From contig NZ_QBKH01000009.1 in NCBI RefSeq assembly GCF_003054045.1, positions 55,222-119,221 of the forward strand: a DNA stretch of 64,000 bases, written 5' to 3'. Origin of the DNA: Sphingobacterium faecium. Its GTDB lineage: Bacteria; Bacteroidota; Bacteroidia; Sphingobacteriales; Sphingobacteriaceae. Positions 8,480-17,803 of this stretch are shown here, piece after piece; the first letter of the stretch is position 1, and each line of letters begins with the position of its first letter. Both the position numbers and the translations under genes were made by a program. The notes below the pieces were generated by a model that worked only from the letters and a program-made list of their open reading frames with translations, was not told where the DNA came from and searched no databases.

Positions 8480-9682
8480 TTGAAATCTCTATTTTCATAT
8501 TTGGCCGCAGGATTACTTTCACTACTGTTTATCTTTATACAGAAGCCAAAGGTGTATGCCCAAGACCATCAAGTTGATTTCTACAATGCTCCATTTTTCT
8601 TTTCATTAGATTCGACTTTCTTAGTTGATTTTCCTACTGAAATAGACGAAGGCCATGTACTTGATTTTTATAAAAAAATTGAGCAAAGTAAAGATTCTAC
8701 TTTGATCAAATCCTTACTGGCTTATAAGAAAAAATACAATCTAAACGACTGGATATATTATCAGCTCATTCGTCAAACGGCACAAGAAATAAGCCCCAAA
8801 CAGGATAATTATAGTCGATACACCTTATACAAATGGTATTTGATGTGTAAATCGGGTTATGATGCCCGTCTTGCTGTGGGTAATAATCAAATTATATTTT
8901 ATATAAAAAATAATGAAGATATCGCTGATATTCCGTTTTTCTCCATTGACGGCAATCAATATACCTGCTTAAACTATCACGATTATGGAAAACTATTCCA
9001 ACGTAACGGCGTTTATAAACCAGTCTCTTTGAACATCAATGAGGCGGTCAATGACTTTAGCTATAAAGTGACACAAATGCCTGATTTTAATCCGCATAAT
9101 TATGTAGATAAAAAGATAAATTTCCAATACAATGAGCGATTGTACCATTTCAAAGTGAAGATTAATAAAGATGTCAATAAGATATTTGCCAATTATCCTG
9201 GGGTCAACTTCGAGACTTATTTTAATATTCCGCTCAGTCGTGAAACGTATCAGACTTTAATTCCTGTACTTAAAGAAAATATTAGGAAAATGGATACGAT
9301 TAAAGGTGTGGATTATTTAATGCGATTCACACGTTACGCATTCCTTTATGAAAATGATGATGCTAATTTTGGTAAAGAGAAAAGATTATCCCCGGAGGAA
9401 ACGCTAAACCATGCATATAGCGATTGCGATGATCGAGCTGCACTATTCTTTTATTTAGTCAAGGAAATCTATAATCTCCCAATGATCACCTTATTGTTTC
9501 CTACTCATATCACCATGGCGGTTCAATTTGACAAACCAATTGGTGATGCCATCTTGTACAATGGTAAATACTATTCGCTATGCGAACCGACTCCTCAGAG
9601 TCAGAATCTGGAAATAGGCCAAATGTCTGATAAATTAAAAAACGAATCGTATCAGGTGGTGTACCATTACGAACCGAAGTAA
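8480..9682 (+). CDS. Exported transglutaminase-fold protein
   Basis: A 400-aa protein starting at TTG 8480: an in-frame stop lies at 8465, no ATG fits, and AAGGA is 4 nt upstream. The first 28 residues form a signal peptide ending VYAQ. The C-terminal third has a papain/transglutaminase-like triad: Cys in SDCDDRAALFF (about 315), His in FPTHITMAVQF (about 340) and an acidic residue in CEPTP (about 371). The N-terminal 300 residues are not recognised. It probably acts in the periplasm as a peptidase or amidase, or in peptide cross-linking. It stands alone, with a terminator downstream. Confidence 0.7.
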   Translation: MKSLFSYLAAGLLSLLFIFIQKPKVYAQDHQVDFYNAPFFFSLDSTFLVDFPTEIDEGHVLDFYKKIEQSKDSTLIKSLLAYKKKYNLNDWIYYQLIRQTAQEISPKQDNYSRYTLYKWYLMCKSGYDARLAVGNNQIIFYIKNNEDIADIPFFSIDGNQYTCLNYHDYGKLFQRNGVYKPVSLNINEAVNDFSYKVTQMPDFNPHNYVDKKINFQYNERLYHFKVKINKDVNKIFANYPGVNFETYFNIPLSRETYQTLIPVLKENIRKMDTIKGVDYLMRFTRYAFLYENDDANFGKEKRLSPEETLNHAYSDCDDRAALFFYLVKEIYNLPMITLLFPTHITMAVQFDKPIGDAILYNGKYYSLCEPTPQSQNLEIGQMSDKLKNESYQVVYHYEPK

Positions 9683-9712
9683 TCAACAGAGTAAGTCGAT
9701 CATTAGTGAAAA

Positions 9713-9739
9713 AAAAATCCTGCACAAGGCAGGATTTTT
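9713..9739. terminator. Bidirectional terminator between convergent genes
   Basis: An 11-bp stem (AAAAATCCTGC and GCAGGATTTTT) with an ACAAG loop. A/T arms on both sides serve the transglutaminase-fold gene and the lipoprotein gene at 9761. Confidence 0.88.
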
Positions 9740-9760
9740 GATTTATAGCATTCAAGTATC

Positions 9761-11218
9761 TTATTTGACTTGACCTGGAGTTGTATAAGGTAAATTTTGA
9801 GGATCATAATGAGCCCACCCTTTCGTCCAATCTGTTGTTCCAAAAGCACCTTTGTAAGCTACCTTTTCAAAGAATGAACCACTTACTTTAGCATGGGTAA
9901 ATAATGCTCCCGTAGCTGCTGCTGAACCTGATGATAAAGTAAAATCTGGATCGGCAGGAGTGCTTGAAATATCTTTACCATAATTATACGGTGCAACGAA
10001 TAAAGATGATGCAAATTTGGTATTATCAAATACATTGCCTGCACGTAATAATGTATTTACTGCAGCAGAATTAGTCGTCGAACTTACTTTTAAGTCTGCA
10101 TCTTTTGATCCATAAACCAAGTTATTTGCAAATATTGCAGAACCAGTTAAAAAGTTATTCGAAGTGGTATTAGCCGTTACCACTTTGGTATCGTCGATAT
10201 ACAATCCTGCAAATGGAAATCCAGAGATAACGGAGTTCAAAATGCTGATCGATGAATTACGGCGAATTTGTGCTCCATGCTGATAGTTACCGATAGCTGA
10301 TTCACCCGCTTTTTTGATCGGGCCTAAGATCGTTACATTTGAAAATACGGCTGAAGTTTTAGGTGTTTGATCCGTACCCGTAGAATTATTGTCTGACTCA
10401 AAACCATTTGAACCAGATTGATCTGCCATCGTAGATGCTCTTTGTGCCAATGCAAATTGAACATTACCAGCATATCCAAAATCGGTATCAAAATCATCAT
10501 CCCAAGTAGCTACAGCCAATAAGTGTTTCGCATTTACCGTACCACCAAACCACTCAAAAGCATCATCACCTGAACGATAGACTTGAATATAATCCAGTGT
10601 GGTACCATTTCCAACACCTGCTATTGTCAATCCATTAATTTCATTATCTGCTGAATACTCAATACCTGCATATTCAATACGTACATATTTCAATACACCA
10701 GAGTTATCTGCAGCATCAGTACCGCCGTAGTAGATGTAATTTTTAGCATCTTTATCTTTAGGTCCTTCTAAACCACCTTCGATCATCACATCGTTTCCTT
10801 GGTTTACTGGAGCTTTACCCAAAAGAATAACACCACCCCAATCACCACGAGTTCTAGCACCTGCAGGTAAAGCTGATGTAAATACAATTGGTTTATCAAC
10901 AGTACCTGTTGCATTGATTTTTGAACCTCTTGTTATGGTCAATGTAGCCTTTGTTGCTTTATCTCCTTTAATAATAGTTCCGGGTTCAATCGTCAATGTA
11001 GCACCATTAGATACAAATACGAATCCTTTTAATAAATAGATCTTATTAGCAGACCAAGTTGTGTTTGCCGTAATCTCTCCGGTTACCACCACGACATCTT
11101 TATCAGTTGGATTGGTAGGTGTTTCCGTATTGTCACCGTCATCTGTAATCTTGGTTTCTTTACATGCGCCAGCAAATAATAAGGCTGCTAGTGATAAGAA
11201 TAAAAATCTTTTTTTCAT
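9761..11218 (-). CDS. Surface or periplasmic beta-helix lipoprotein paired with a TonB receptor
   Basis: A 485-aa lipoprotein: the signal peptide ends LFAGAC with Cys as the acylated residue. After a short Asp/Thr linker, residues about 45-400 show right-handed beta-helix character, with repeated Val/Ile-Asn/Gly turns such as NGATLTIEPGTIIKGDK and GDWGGVILLGKAPVNQ. It is the second gene of an operon behind the TonB-dependent receptor (85 bp gap) and shares its downstream terminator. This receptor plus beta-helix lipoprotein pairing recurs in Bacteroidota, so the protein probably captures the receptor's ligand, but the ligand is unknown. Confidence 0.7.
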   Translation of the reverse strand: MKKRFLFLSLAALLFAGACKETKITDDGDNTETPTNPTDKDVVVVTGEITANTTWSANKIYLLKGFVFVSNGATLTIEPGTIIKGDKATKATLTITRGSKINATGTVDKPIVFTSALPAGARTRGDWGGVILLGKAPVNQGNDVMIEGGLEGPKDKDAKNYIYYGGTDAADNSGVLKYVRIEYAGIEYSADNEINGLTIAGVGNGTTLDYIQVYRSGDDAFEWFGGTVNAKHLLAVATWDDDFDTDFGYAGNVQFALAQRASTMADQSGSNGFESDNNSTGTDQTPKTSAVFSNVTILGPIKKAGESAIGNYQHGAQIRRNSSISILNSVISGFPFAGLYIDDTKVVTANTTSNNFLTGSAIFANNLVYGSKDADLKVSSTTNSAAVNTLLRAGNVFDNTKFASSLFVAPYNYGKDISSTPADPDFTLSSGSAAATGALFTHAKVSGSFFEKVAYKGAFGTTDWTKGWAHYDPQNLPYTTPGQVK

Positions 11219-11303
11219 TTTTTAAGTTTTTAAAAATCTTGTTACAAAAAAATACTTTTGTTATGTCTTTATATTTAAAGTAATATTAAGTTTATATTAT
11301 CTT

Positions 11304-14105
11304 TTAAAAGGTGTAATTGAATGATAATGAAACATTTGCACCAGGCTTATATTTAAACCAAGTTTCGTTATCAATATTTCTCACTTTATTATCAAAGTAG
11401 ACATCTATCGGGTTGTTTAAAATATCGCTGGCATTCAGCTTAACCTCGCCTTTATTTTTCATCACTTTATATCCGACTTGAAAATCTAACACATTGCGCG
11501 GCGCTTCCCATGCACTTGCAAAAGTCTGGCCTCCTGGTTGGATGATACGTTTTCCAATGCGGTTATATAGGATATTCAGATTCAATTTATTGTCGATAGC
11601 AGTATGTTGTAAACCGGCGTTGATCACGTATGGAGACTGACCAACCATTGGTCTTGTTTTTTCTAAATAAAGCTGATCATCTGCGTTTGTAATTTCTGAA
11701 TGAACATATGTCAAGTTTAAGTAAGCCGTCGTATTTTTAAAGAATGACTGCTCGTTTACAAAATCTAATCGCTTACGCACTTCTAATTCTGCTCCATAAA
11801 TATTTGCTTTTGGTGTATTTCCAAAGCTGATATCAGGTGTAGAGGTAACGTCATAACGTCTTGGCTCGATAGCATTAGTAAATTGTTTGTAAAAAGCAGA
11901 TATCGATAATATCTCACCTGCAGAAGGATAGATTTCATAACGTAAATCAGCATTATTGATAGATGCTCGCTTTAAATTAGGATTACCAGTAATCATTCCT
12001 AATTGTTCGAAATCATAAAACTTAAATGATGCTAATTCTCTTAACTCTGGTCTCGCAAGCGTACGGTAATAAGATGCTCTGAAATTTGACTTAGGAGTCA
12101 ATCCGTATGTAAAATTAACAGAAGGTAAAAAGTCTAATTTCGTATCATTTACATCACTAACCATCTTCATGGCATCGACATCAAGGGCATCGATTTTTAC
12201 GTTATAATTTTCGACTCTAAGACCGTAAACTACTCTAAATTTATCATTGAATTTTTGATCAAGCATGGCGTAGCCGAAAGTAGTCAGTGAGCTACCGGTA
12301 TACTTGTCACCATTCATCATGATCTCTTTGAATTTAAAATAATTTTTATCAATGTTTTCCTTAGAAAATATTTGGTCAGCAGGCAATTGTGTTACCGTAT
12401 TGATCAAATCCACATCATTTAAAACGTCGCCATTCAATTCTAACCCAATAAAGCGTGCATCAAAATTTCTTTTTCTATAATTGGTTCCTGCACCTACCTT
12501 TAAAGTGGAAGGTGTGGAAAGAAATGTCATTGGCAAATTATAGCTGGCTTCCCCAGAATAAATATTTTCATTTAGCTTGGCAAATAATCTCGCATTTTGC
12601 TTCCCGATTGAACTAATATTAGCTGCGTATGGTACTGATGGATCATTGGCAGATTCCATCGGTCTTACATAATTAAGTTTAACTTGGTTGGGCTGATCAT
12701 TTAAGATATTGCTCCAAGATGCAGTCCATTTTATTTTGTCATTGCGATCACTTAAAACATGCTCCCCATCAAGTGTTGATTTTAACAAAGATTTTTGCAT
12801 GATATCATATGCGGAGAATTTGACATCATAGGAAGATCCAAGGTCGGTACCTCTTCTGTCCGTGTAGGTGTTGTCATAATTTCTGTTATAAAGATTTTTC
12901 CATGTGATCTTACTTTTTCCATAAGTATATCCAAAGTTGGCTAAAGCACCTAAATTGGTCGAGAACTTATATTGATCATCTGTATAATCATATTGATGCC
13001 ATTGACGCTTAACATTGGGCAAGATATTTTGCGAATTTCTGTAGGTCACAGAAAATAATGCACCAAAGCGATTGCTGTTTTCAAATTGTTTTACTTTACC
13101 TAAAGAAAACTGATAGTTTTGTGAAGGTAATGCCGTTTTATTTTTAACAGTAAGATCATTCGGTAATGATTTTAATGCTAATCTATTTTCTTTACTTGAT
13201 AGTCCATCCTTATATTGTTCTCTAGAGTACATATTCGTAGCCAGATTACTTGATCCATCATCAAAACCTAAATAGTTTTGTAAGTTTTTCTTAGTCTGCA
13301 AGAAATCTTTGAATGTAGAAGCTGTATTATATCCATACCCTAAACCAAAGGAAACAAAGTTTTGATCTGGAATATCTTTTGTTGTGATCTGTACTGCTCC
13401 ACCGGCAAAATCTGCTGGTAAATCTGGAGTTGCAGTTTTAGAAATTGTGATTTTATCAATTAAATTTGAAGGGATGATATCAAATGAAAATGCACGACGA
13501 TTAGCCTCTGTACTTGGTAAAACAGTGCCATCCATCATAGAAACATTATAACGATCACTTAAACCGCGGACTACCACAAATTTATTGTCTTGAATAGTCG
13601 CCCCACTCACCCTACGAATAGCTTCCGATGTATTTTTATCCGGTGATCTTCTGATTTGTTCACTTGAAATACCATCGGATATGAGTGCACTATTTTTCTG
13701 CTGTGCATATAAAGCTCCAATGGATTCTTTTTTATAAGATCCTGTCACCACAACTTGATCTAACAATTGACCTTCAGAATTATCCATTACAACATCTAAA
13801 TTTGTAATTTCATCTGCTTTAATTTCTACATCTGTAATTTGCTTTGTAGCATAACCGATGAAAGCATACTCTACCGTATACTTACCCACTGACAATCCAG
13901 GAATATTATACTTACCTGAAACATCCGAACTAGCAGCTCTTGCTGTCCCCATAATGCGAACAGTTACTCCAGTGATTGTCTCTCCATTTTTACTGTTCGT
14001 AATAGATCCTATTAACTTTCCACTACCTTGTGCAAAAACAGCTGTCGCTATTACCAATAAAATTAGTGTGGCAACAAATTTCTTAAGTGTTAATTGTGGT
14101 TTCAA
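11304..14105 (-). CDS. TonB-dependent outer membrane receptor
   Basis: A 933-aa receptor. Signal peptide residues 1-25 (ending AVFAQ) are followed by a carboxypeptidase-regulatory-like beta-sandwich (about 30-115, SGKYNIPGLSVGKYTVEY), a plug domain (about 120-245, with VVVRGLSDRYN and GGAVQITTKD) and a 22-strand barrel ending in the aromatic SLSFNYTF. It is shorter than SusC proteins and has no SusD partner; instead the next gene is a beta-helix lipoprotein. It should import a ligand too large for porins using TonB energy. The ligand cannot be read from the sequence. A TAGATTTGC -7 box lies 23 bp upstream. Confidence 0.9.
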   Translation of the reverse strand: MKPQLTLKKFVATLILLVIATAVFAQGSGKLIGSITNSKNGETITGVTVRIMGTARAASSDVSGKYNIPGLSVGKYTVEYAFIGYATKQITDVEIKADEITNLDVVMDNSEGQLLDQVVVTGSYKKESIGALYAQQKNSALISDGISSEQIRRSPDKNTSEAIRRVSGATIQDNKFVVVRGLSDRYNVSMMDGTVLPSTEANRRAFSFDIIPSNLIDKITISKTATPDLPADFAGGAVQITTKDIPDQNFVSFGLGYGYNTASTFKDFLQTKKNLQNYLGFDDGSSNLATNMYSREQYKDGLSSKENRLALKSLPNDLTVKNKTALPSQNYQFSLGKVKQFENSNRFGALFSVTYRNSQNILPNVKRQWHQYDYTDDQYKFSTNLGALANFGYTYGKSKITWKNLYNRNYDNTYTDRRGTDLGSSYDVKFSAYDIMQKSLLKSTLDGEHVLSDRNDKIKWTASWSNILNDQPNQVKLNYVRPMESANDPSVPYAANISSIGKQNARLFAKLNENIYSGEASYNLPMTFLSTPSTLKVGAGTNYRKRNFDARFIGLELNGDVLNDVDLINTVTQLPADQIFSKENIDKNYFKFKEIMMNGDKYTGSSLTTFGYAMLDQKFNDKFRVVYGLRVENYNVKIDALDVDAMKMVSDVNDTKLDFLPSVNFTYGLTPKSNFRASYYRTLARPELRELASFKFYDFEQLGMITGNPNLKRASINNADLRYEIYPSAGEILSISAFYKQFTNAIEPRRYDVTSTPDISFGNTPKANIYGAELEVRKRLDFVNEQSFFKNTTAYLNLTYVHSEITNADDQLYLEKTRPMVGQSPYVINAGLQHTAIDNKLNLNILYNRIGKRIIQPGGQTFASAWEAPRNVLDFQVGYKVMKNKGEVKLNASDILNNPIDVYFDNKVRNIDNETWFKYKPGANVSLSFNYTF

Positions 14106-14127
14106 TTTATTTGTTTTTTTGTTTCTG

Positions 14128-14135
14128 CAAATCTA
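14128..14135 (-). promoter_or_regulatory. -7 box of the TonB receptor operon
   Basis: The minus strand reads TAGATTTGC, matching TAnnTTTGC, 23 bp upstream of the receptor start. No clear -33 element is seen. Confidence 0.45.
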
Positions 14136-14381
14136 TTACCATGATATTACGTGTACATTACCTTAACATTACTATTACATTAGTGACAGGTTAAAAAATT
14201 GTTAACAGCATCGTTTCCACCTACTATACATGTTTTACTGTGTTAACAATTGATTAACAAGGAAAATGTTAAGTGCGAACGGACTTAATAATTAATACAT
14301 ATGTGATGTAATAATCTCATAACAATTCGAATTATGTGCAGGAATTAAGTTAAATTTAGCTTTTGAAAGAATGATGATACT

Positions 14382-15047
14382 ATGCACAAAAATCCAATGA
14401 TAGCAACACAAGAACTTTCCTTCCAATATAAAGGAGGTACTCGGATAAAGTTTCCATCTGTTGAAATTCAAAAAGGGCAGCATACCCTTCTTCTGGGAAA
14501 CTCAGGAACTGGTAAAACAACATTGCTCAATCTCTTGGGCGGACTATCGAAACCAACTGAAGGAAAGGTATGGATCAATCAGAAAGATATCTATCAATTT
14601 GGCACATCGGAACTCGATCAATTTAGATCGCAACATATCGGTTTTATCTTTCAAGAAGCGCATCTTTTGAAAAATTTGACTATTCTTGAAAATATACAGC
14701 TTGCACAATCGCTTGCTAAGAAAAAGGTGAATAAAAGTGAAATTATAAGTGTATTGCACAAACTTCAATTATCAGAAAAAGCTCATGCCTATCCAAATGA
14801 ATTGAGTAGAGGTCAATTGCAGCGTGCAGCTATCGCTCGTGCTGTCATTAATAAACCATTACTTTTGATTGCTGATGAACCCACCGCTTCTCTTGATGAT
14901 CAAAATACGGATCGGGTTTTAGCTTTACTCATGGAAATCGCCGATCAGCAAGGTGCAACGCTACTGATTGCTACTCATGATAAAAGAATCAAAAATAGTT
15001 TTTCGAACACCTACGATTTAAATACCATAAATCCTAACAATAACTAG
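14382..15047 (+). CDS. ABC transporter ATPase, LolD/MacB type
   Basis: A 221-aa ATP-binding subunit. Walker A is GNSGTGKTTLLN (about residues 39-50), the Q-loop FQEAH, the signature LSRGQLQRAAIARA (R in place of the common G), Walker B LLIADEPTASLD, and the H-loop ATHD. It is followed 1 bp later by its permease. LolD/MacB-type ATPases drive mechanotransmission rather than classical import. With the His-rich permease and the DUF3299 gene, a role in metal or metalloprotein handling is more likely than lipoprotein release. Confidence 0.88.
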   Translation: MHKNPMIATQELSFQYKGGTRIKFPSVEIQKGQHTLLLGNSGTGKTTLLNLLGGLSKPTEGKVWINQKDIYQFGTSELDQFRSQHIGFIFQEAHLLKNLTILENIQLAQSLAKKKVNKSEIISVLHKLQLSEKAHAYPNELSRGQLQRAAIARAVINKPLLLIADEPTASLDDQNTDRVLALLMEIADQQGATLLIATHDKRIKNSFSNTYDLNTINPNNN

Positions 15048-15048
15048 C

Positions 15049-16404
15049 ATGAATACTCTTCAAATAGTTTGGAAAAATATCAGCAAACAGACTGGATCGA
15101 CTATTCTCAGTATTTTACTCACCGCCTTCGGTGTGGCTATACTTTGTGTACTTTCTATAACAAGTGAAAGTTTTGAAAAACAACTTGAAAATAATAGTAA
15201 AAATATTGATCTCGTAATTGGTGCAAAGGGAAGCCCATTACAGCTGATATTATCTAGTGTTTATCACATTGACAATCCTACAGGAAATATCCCATTGGCA
15301 GAAGCTGAAAAATTGCAAAATAATCCATTAATAAAATTAGCTGTACCGGTGTCATTGGGCGACAATTATAGAGGCCATCGCATCGTGGGTACAGATTCTA
15401 GTTTCCTAATCTTGTATGAAACCAAAGTTCAACAGGGAAAGTTATTTCAAAAAAATTACGAGGTAGTTATAGGAACTGATGTTGCAAATAAACAAAATCT
15501 TAAGATTGGCGATCATATTCACAGCTCACATGGGCTCAGTAAAGGTGGCCATAGTCATGACGATCATCCTTTTACAGTGGTAGGAATATTGGCCCACAAT
15601 AATAATATTACAGATAATCTCATCTTGACCAGTTTGAGTAGTGTGTGGGATGTGCATGGCATAGCACATGATGAACATCATGAAGAGTTGACTACGGAAG
15701 AATTGCAAGCGAAAGAGGATCTTGCAGAAACTCGGGATGCGTATCTACATCACCACGGTGAGGCGACAGACGAAGAGCATGATCATGCACATGAAGATGA
15801 TCAATCTGCTGATTCGGATAGGGTAGTCAAATCTATCGGTGCCGATATGATACATTCTTCTGGTCTTGAAATTACAGCATTATTGGTTCAATACCAATCT
15901 CCGGCAGCGATAGCCGTATTGCCTAAATTTATTGCTCAAAATACACAAATGCAAGCTGCTTCACCTGCGATTGAGAGTGCTCGTTTATTTTCATTATTGG
16001 GTGTTGGTATTGATTCATTGCAGATCTTGGCCTATATCATCATGGCTATTGCGGGGTTAAGTGTATTTATAAGTCTGTACAATGCATTAAAGCAGCGGAA
16101 ATATGATTTAGCGATCATGCGTACCTTAGGTGCTTCCAAACTTAAGCTTTTCACATTGGTGATTTTTGAGGGAATGGTGATTACTATAATCGGTGGATTT
16201 CTAGGATTGATATTTGCACATATCGCGCTTTACTATATCAGCCTACAAACGAGCCAGAGTGCTGATTTTATCCATGCATTTAAACTCAATCCTGTTGAAC
16301 TGATTTTCGTTTTACTTGCTTGTATCATTGGTATTATTTCTGCTTTAATTCCAGCAATCAAAGCTTATAAAACAACAATATCACATATTTTATCGGGTAA
16401 TTAA
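15049..16404 (+). CDS. FtsX/MacB-like ABC permease with a large His-rich periplasmic insertion
   Basis: A 451-aa membrane protein with the MacB/FtsX layout: one N-terminal helix (about 15-38), a long periplasmic domain, then three C-terminal helices (about 325-445, with the YDLAIMRTLGASKLKLF motif of FtsX domains). The periplasmic domain contains about 18 histidines between residues 154 and 270, in clusters such as GGHSHDDH, HDEHHEEL, YLHHHGE and EEHDHAHEDD. Such clusters normally bind zinc, nickel or copper. The upstream ATPase is the partner. A metal-transfer machine is an inference; the permease assignment is firm. Confidence 0.85.
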   Translation: MNTLQIVWKNISKQTGSTILSILLTAFGVAILCVLSITSESFEKQLENNSKNIDLVIGAKGSPLQLILSSVYHIDNPTGNIPLAEAEKLQNNPLIKLAVPVSLGDNYRGHRIVGTDSSFLILYETKVQQGKLFQKNYEVVIGTDVANKQNLKIGDHIHSSHGLSKGGHSHDDHPFTVVGILAHNNNITDNLILTSLSSVWDVHGIAHDEHHEELTTEELQAKEDLAETRDAYLHHHGEATDEEHDHAHEDDQSADSDRVVKSIGADMIHSSGLEITALLVQYQSPAAIAVLPKFIAQNTQMQAASPAIESARLFSLLGVGIDSLQILAYIIMAIAGLSVFISLYNALKQRKYDLAIMRTLGASKLKLFTLVIFEGMVITIIGGFLGLIFAHIALYYISLQTSQSADFIHAFKLNPVELIFVLLACIIGIISALIPAIKAYKTTISHILSGN

Positions 16405-16555
16405 TAGACATTGAAATCTTCATGGGCAGAAGTAATCCATAATTGCGATAAAGATTTTGCTCATGATCGCCTAATCGCTTTTTAACATCACACTGAATGT
16501 AACATGGTTTTTCATATTGGAGAATGACAGATTACATTCATAAATATTATTTTAA

Positions 16556-17032
16556 ATGAAAAAAACATTAGTATTCTTAAGTTTACTTTTCTCCTTTTGT
16601 TTGACGGTAAATGCACAAATAGGCCGTGACCCTAATACTCCAGACCATACCCCAATGATGAATAAGACCTGGGAAGCGATTGATAAAATGGCTTATAAGG
16701 TGTCTTATAATGGAAGTAAGAAAATCTACACCCCTTTCTACCCTACAGAATTAAAGGCTTTAGAAAATAAAACAGTTGAAATGCCCGGATATATGGTTCC
16801 ATTAACCAGTGGCAGAACGCATAAAAACTTTATGATTTCGGTATTACCTGTAGCACAATGTATGTTCTGTGGGTCGAATGGAATTCCACCGATGGTTGAA
16901 GTATTCTTAAAGGGCGATGCTATAAAATTTACTGAAGAACCTATCAAACTAAAAGGTAAAATGGTTTTTAATAAAGATCCACTTAAAGGAAATTCGGAAA
17001 TTATGATTGTAGATGCAGTCCTGATCAAATAA
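16556..17032 (+). CDS. DUF3299-family exported protein
   Basis: A 158-aa protein with a signal peptide (residues 1-20, ending VNAQ) and one DUF3299 domain: the VEMPGYMVPL core, FMISVLPVAQCMFCG with two cysteines in a CxxC arrangement, then PPMVEVF. In gammaproteobacteria DUF3299 genes are found beside LolD/FtsX-like transporter genes in zinc-responsive clusters. The same neighbourhood here, 151 bp after a His-rich permease, supports a periplasmic metal-related partner. The exact activity is unknown. The stop codon overlaps the base of a terminator hairpin. Confidence 0.75.
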   Translation: MKKTLVFLSLLFSFCLTVNAQIGRDPNTPDHTPMMNKTWEAIDKMAYKVSYNGSKKIYTPFYPTELKALENKTVEMPGYMVPLTSGRTHKNFMISVLPVAQCMFCGSNGIPPMVEVFLKGDAIKFTEEPIKLKGKMVFNKDPLKGNSEIMIVDAVLIK

Positions 17033-17059
17033 AATAAGCCGCTAATCGCGGCTTATTTT
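17031..17059. terminator. Bidirectional terminator between the DUF3299 gene and rsmE
   Basis: A perfect 12-bp stem (17031-17042 and 17048-17059) with a TAATC loop and A/T-rich ends, starting inside the DUF3299 stop codon. Confidence 0.88.
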
Positions 17060-17084
17060 ATTCGATATATGTAATTACATGACC

Positions 17085-17798
17085 CTATCTATTCAGCAAA
17101 GAAACTTCAACGCAAGAGGTCATAGCAGCAGTCTCAGTTCTTAACCGAGCATCTCCTAATGAAATCGGTTGATAACCTAAGTGCAGTGCTTGATCAATTT
17201 CTGTGGTAGAAAAATCACCTTCTGGACCAATCAATAAGATATATTGTGCATTGGGTTGCAAGACTTGATTTAAAAACTGTTTTTCACTATCGATACAATG
17301 TGCTATTACTTTTGTTGCAAGATTAGATTCTTGTTGCTTACAAAACTGTGAAAAAGTAATAGCAGGATTTAATTTGGGAATATAAGCTTTCAGCGATTGT
17401 TTCATTGCGGCTATAATGACCTTATTTAACCGATCCAATTTAACCTCTTTTCGTTCAGAATGCTCACAGATGATCGGGGTGATCTCCTGGATACCGATCT
17501 CTGTAGCTTTTTCTAAAAACCATTCAAAACGATCAATATTTTTTGTTGGTGCGACTGCTATATGCAAATGATAAGAAGATTTCTGATAGTTTTCCTGCAC
17601 ATTTAAGACCGTCAAAACCGTTCTTTTGGGATGTGGATCTAAAATTTCAGCTTCATATAACCCTCCTCTTCCATCAATTAAGTGAACCTTATCTCCGATT
17701 TGGAGTCGAAGTACGCGAATGGCATGCTTGCTTTCTTCTTCGCTTAAAATAAAGTTTTTAAAGTCAGGTCTAATCTCTTCTGTAAAAAAAAGCTGCAT
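17085..17798 (-). CDS. rsmE: 16S rRNA m3U1498 methyltransferase
   Basis: A 237-aa SPOUT enzyme. The N-terminal PUA-like domain holds EESKHAIRVLRLQIGD; the C-terminal knot has LLIGPEGDFSTTEID and the end motif LGDARLRTETA, both diagnostic of RsmE. It methylates N3 of U1498 in 16S rRNA. It is the last gene of a tight four-gene operon (dedA-like, ppa, corC/hlyC-like, rsmE) with gaps of 5-8 bp. Confidence 0.95.
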   Translation of the reverse strand: MQLFFTEEIRPDFKNFILSEEESKHAIRVLRLQIGDKVHLIDGRGGLYEAEILDPHPKRTVLTVLNVQENYQKSSYHLHIAVAPTKNIDRFEWFLEKATEIGIQEITPIICEHSERKEVKLDRLNKVIIAAMKQSLKAYIPKLNPAITFSQFCKQQESNLATKVIAHCIDSEKQFLNQVLQPNAQYILLIGPEGDFSTTEIDQALHLGYQPISLGDARLRTETAAMTSCVEVSLLNR

Positions 17799-17803
17799 AA
17801 TCT

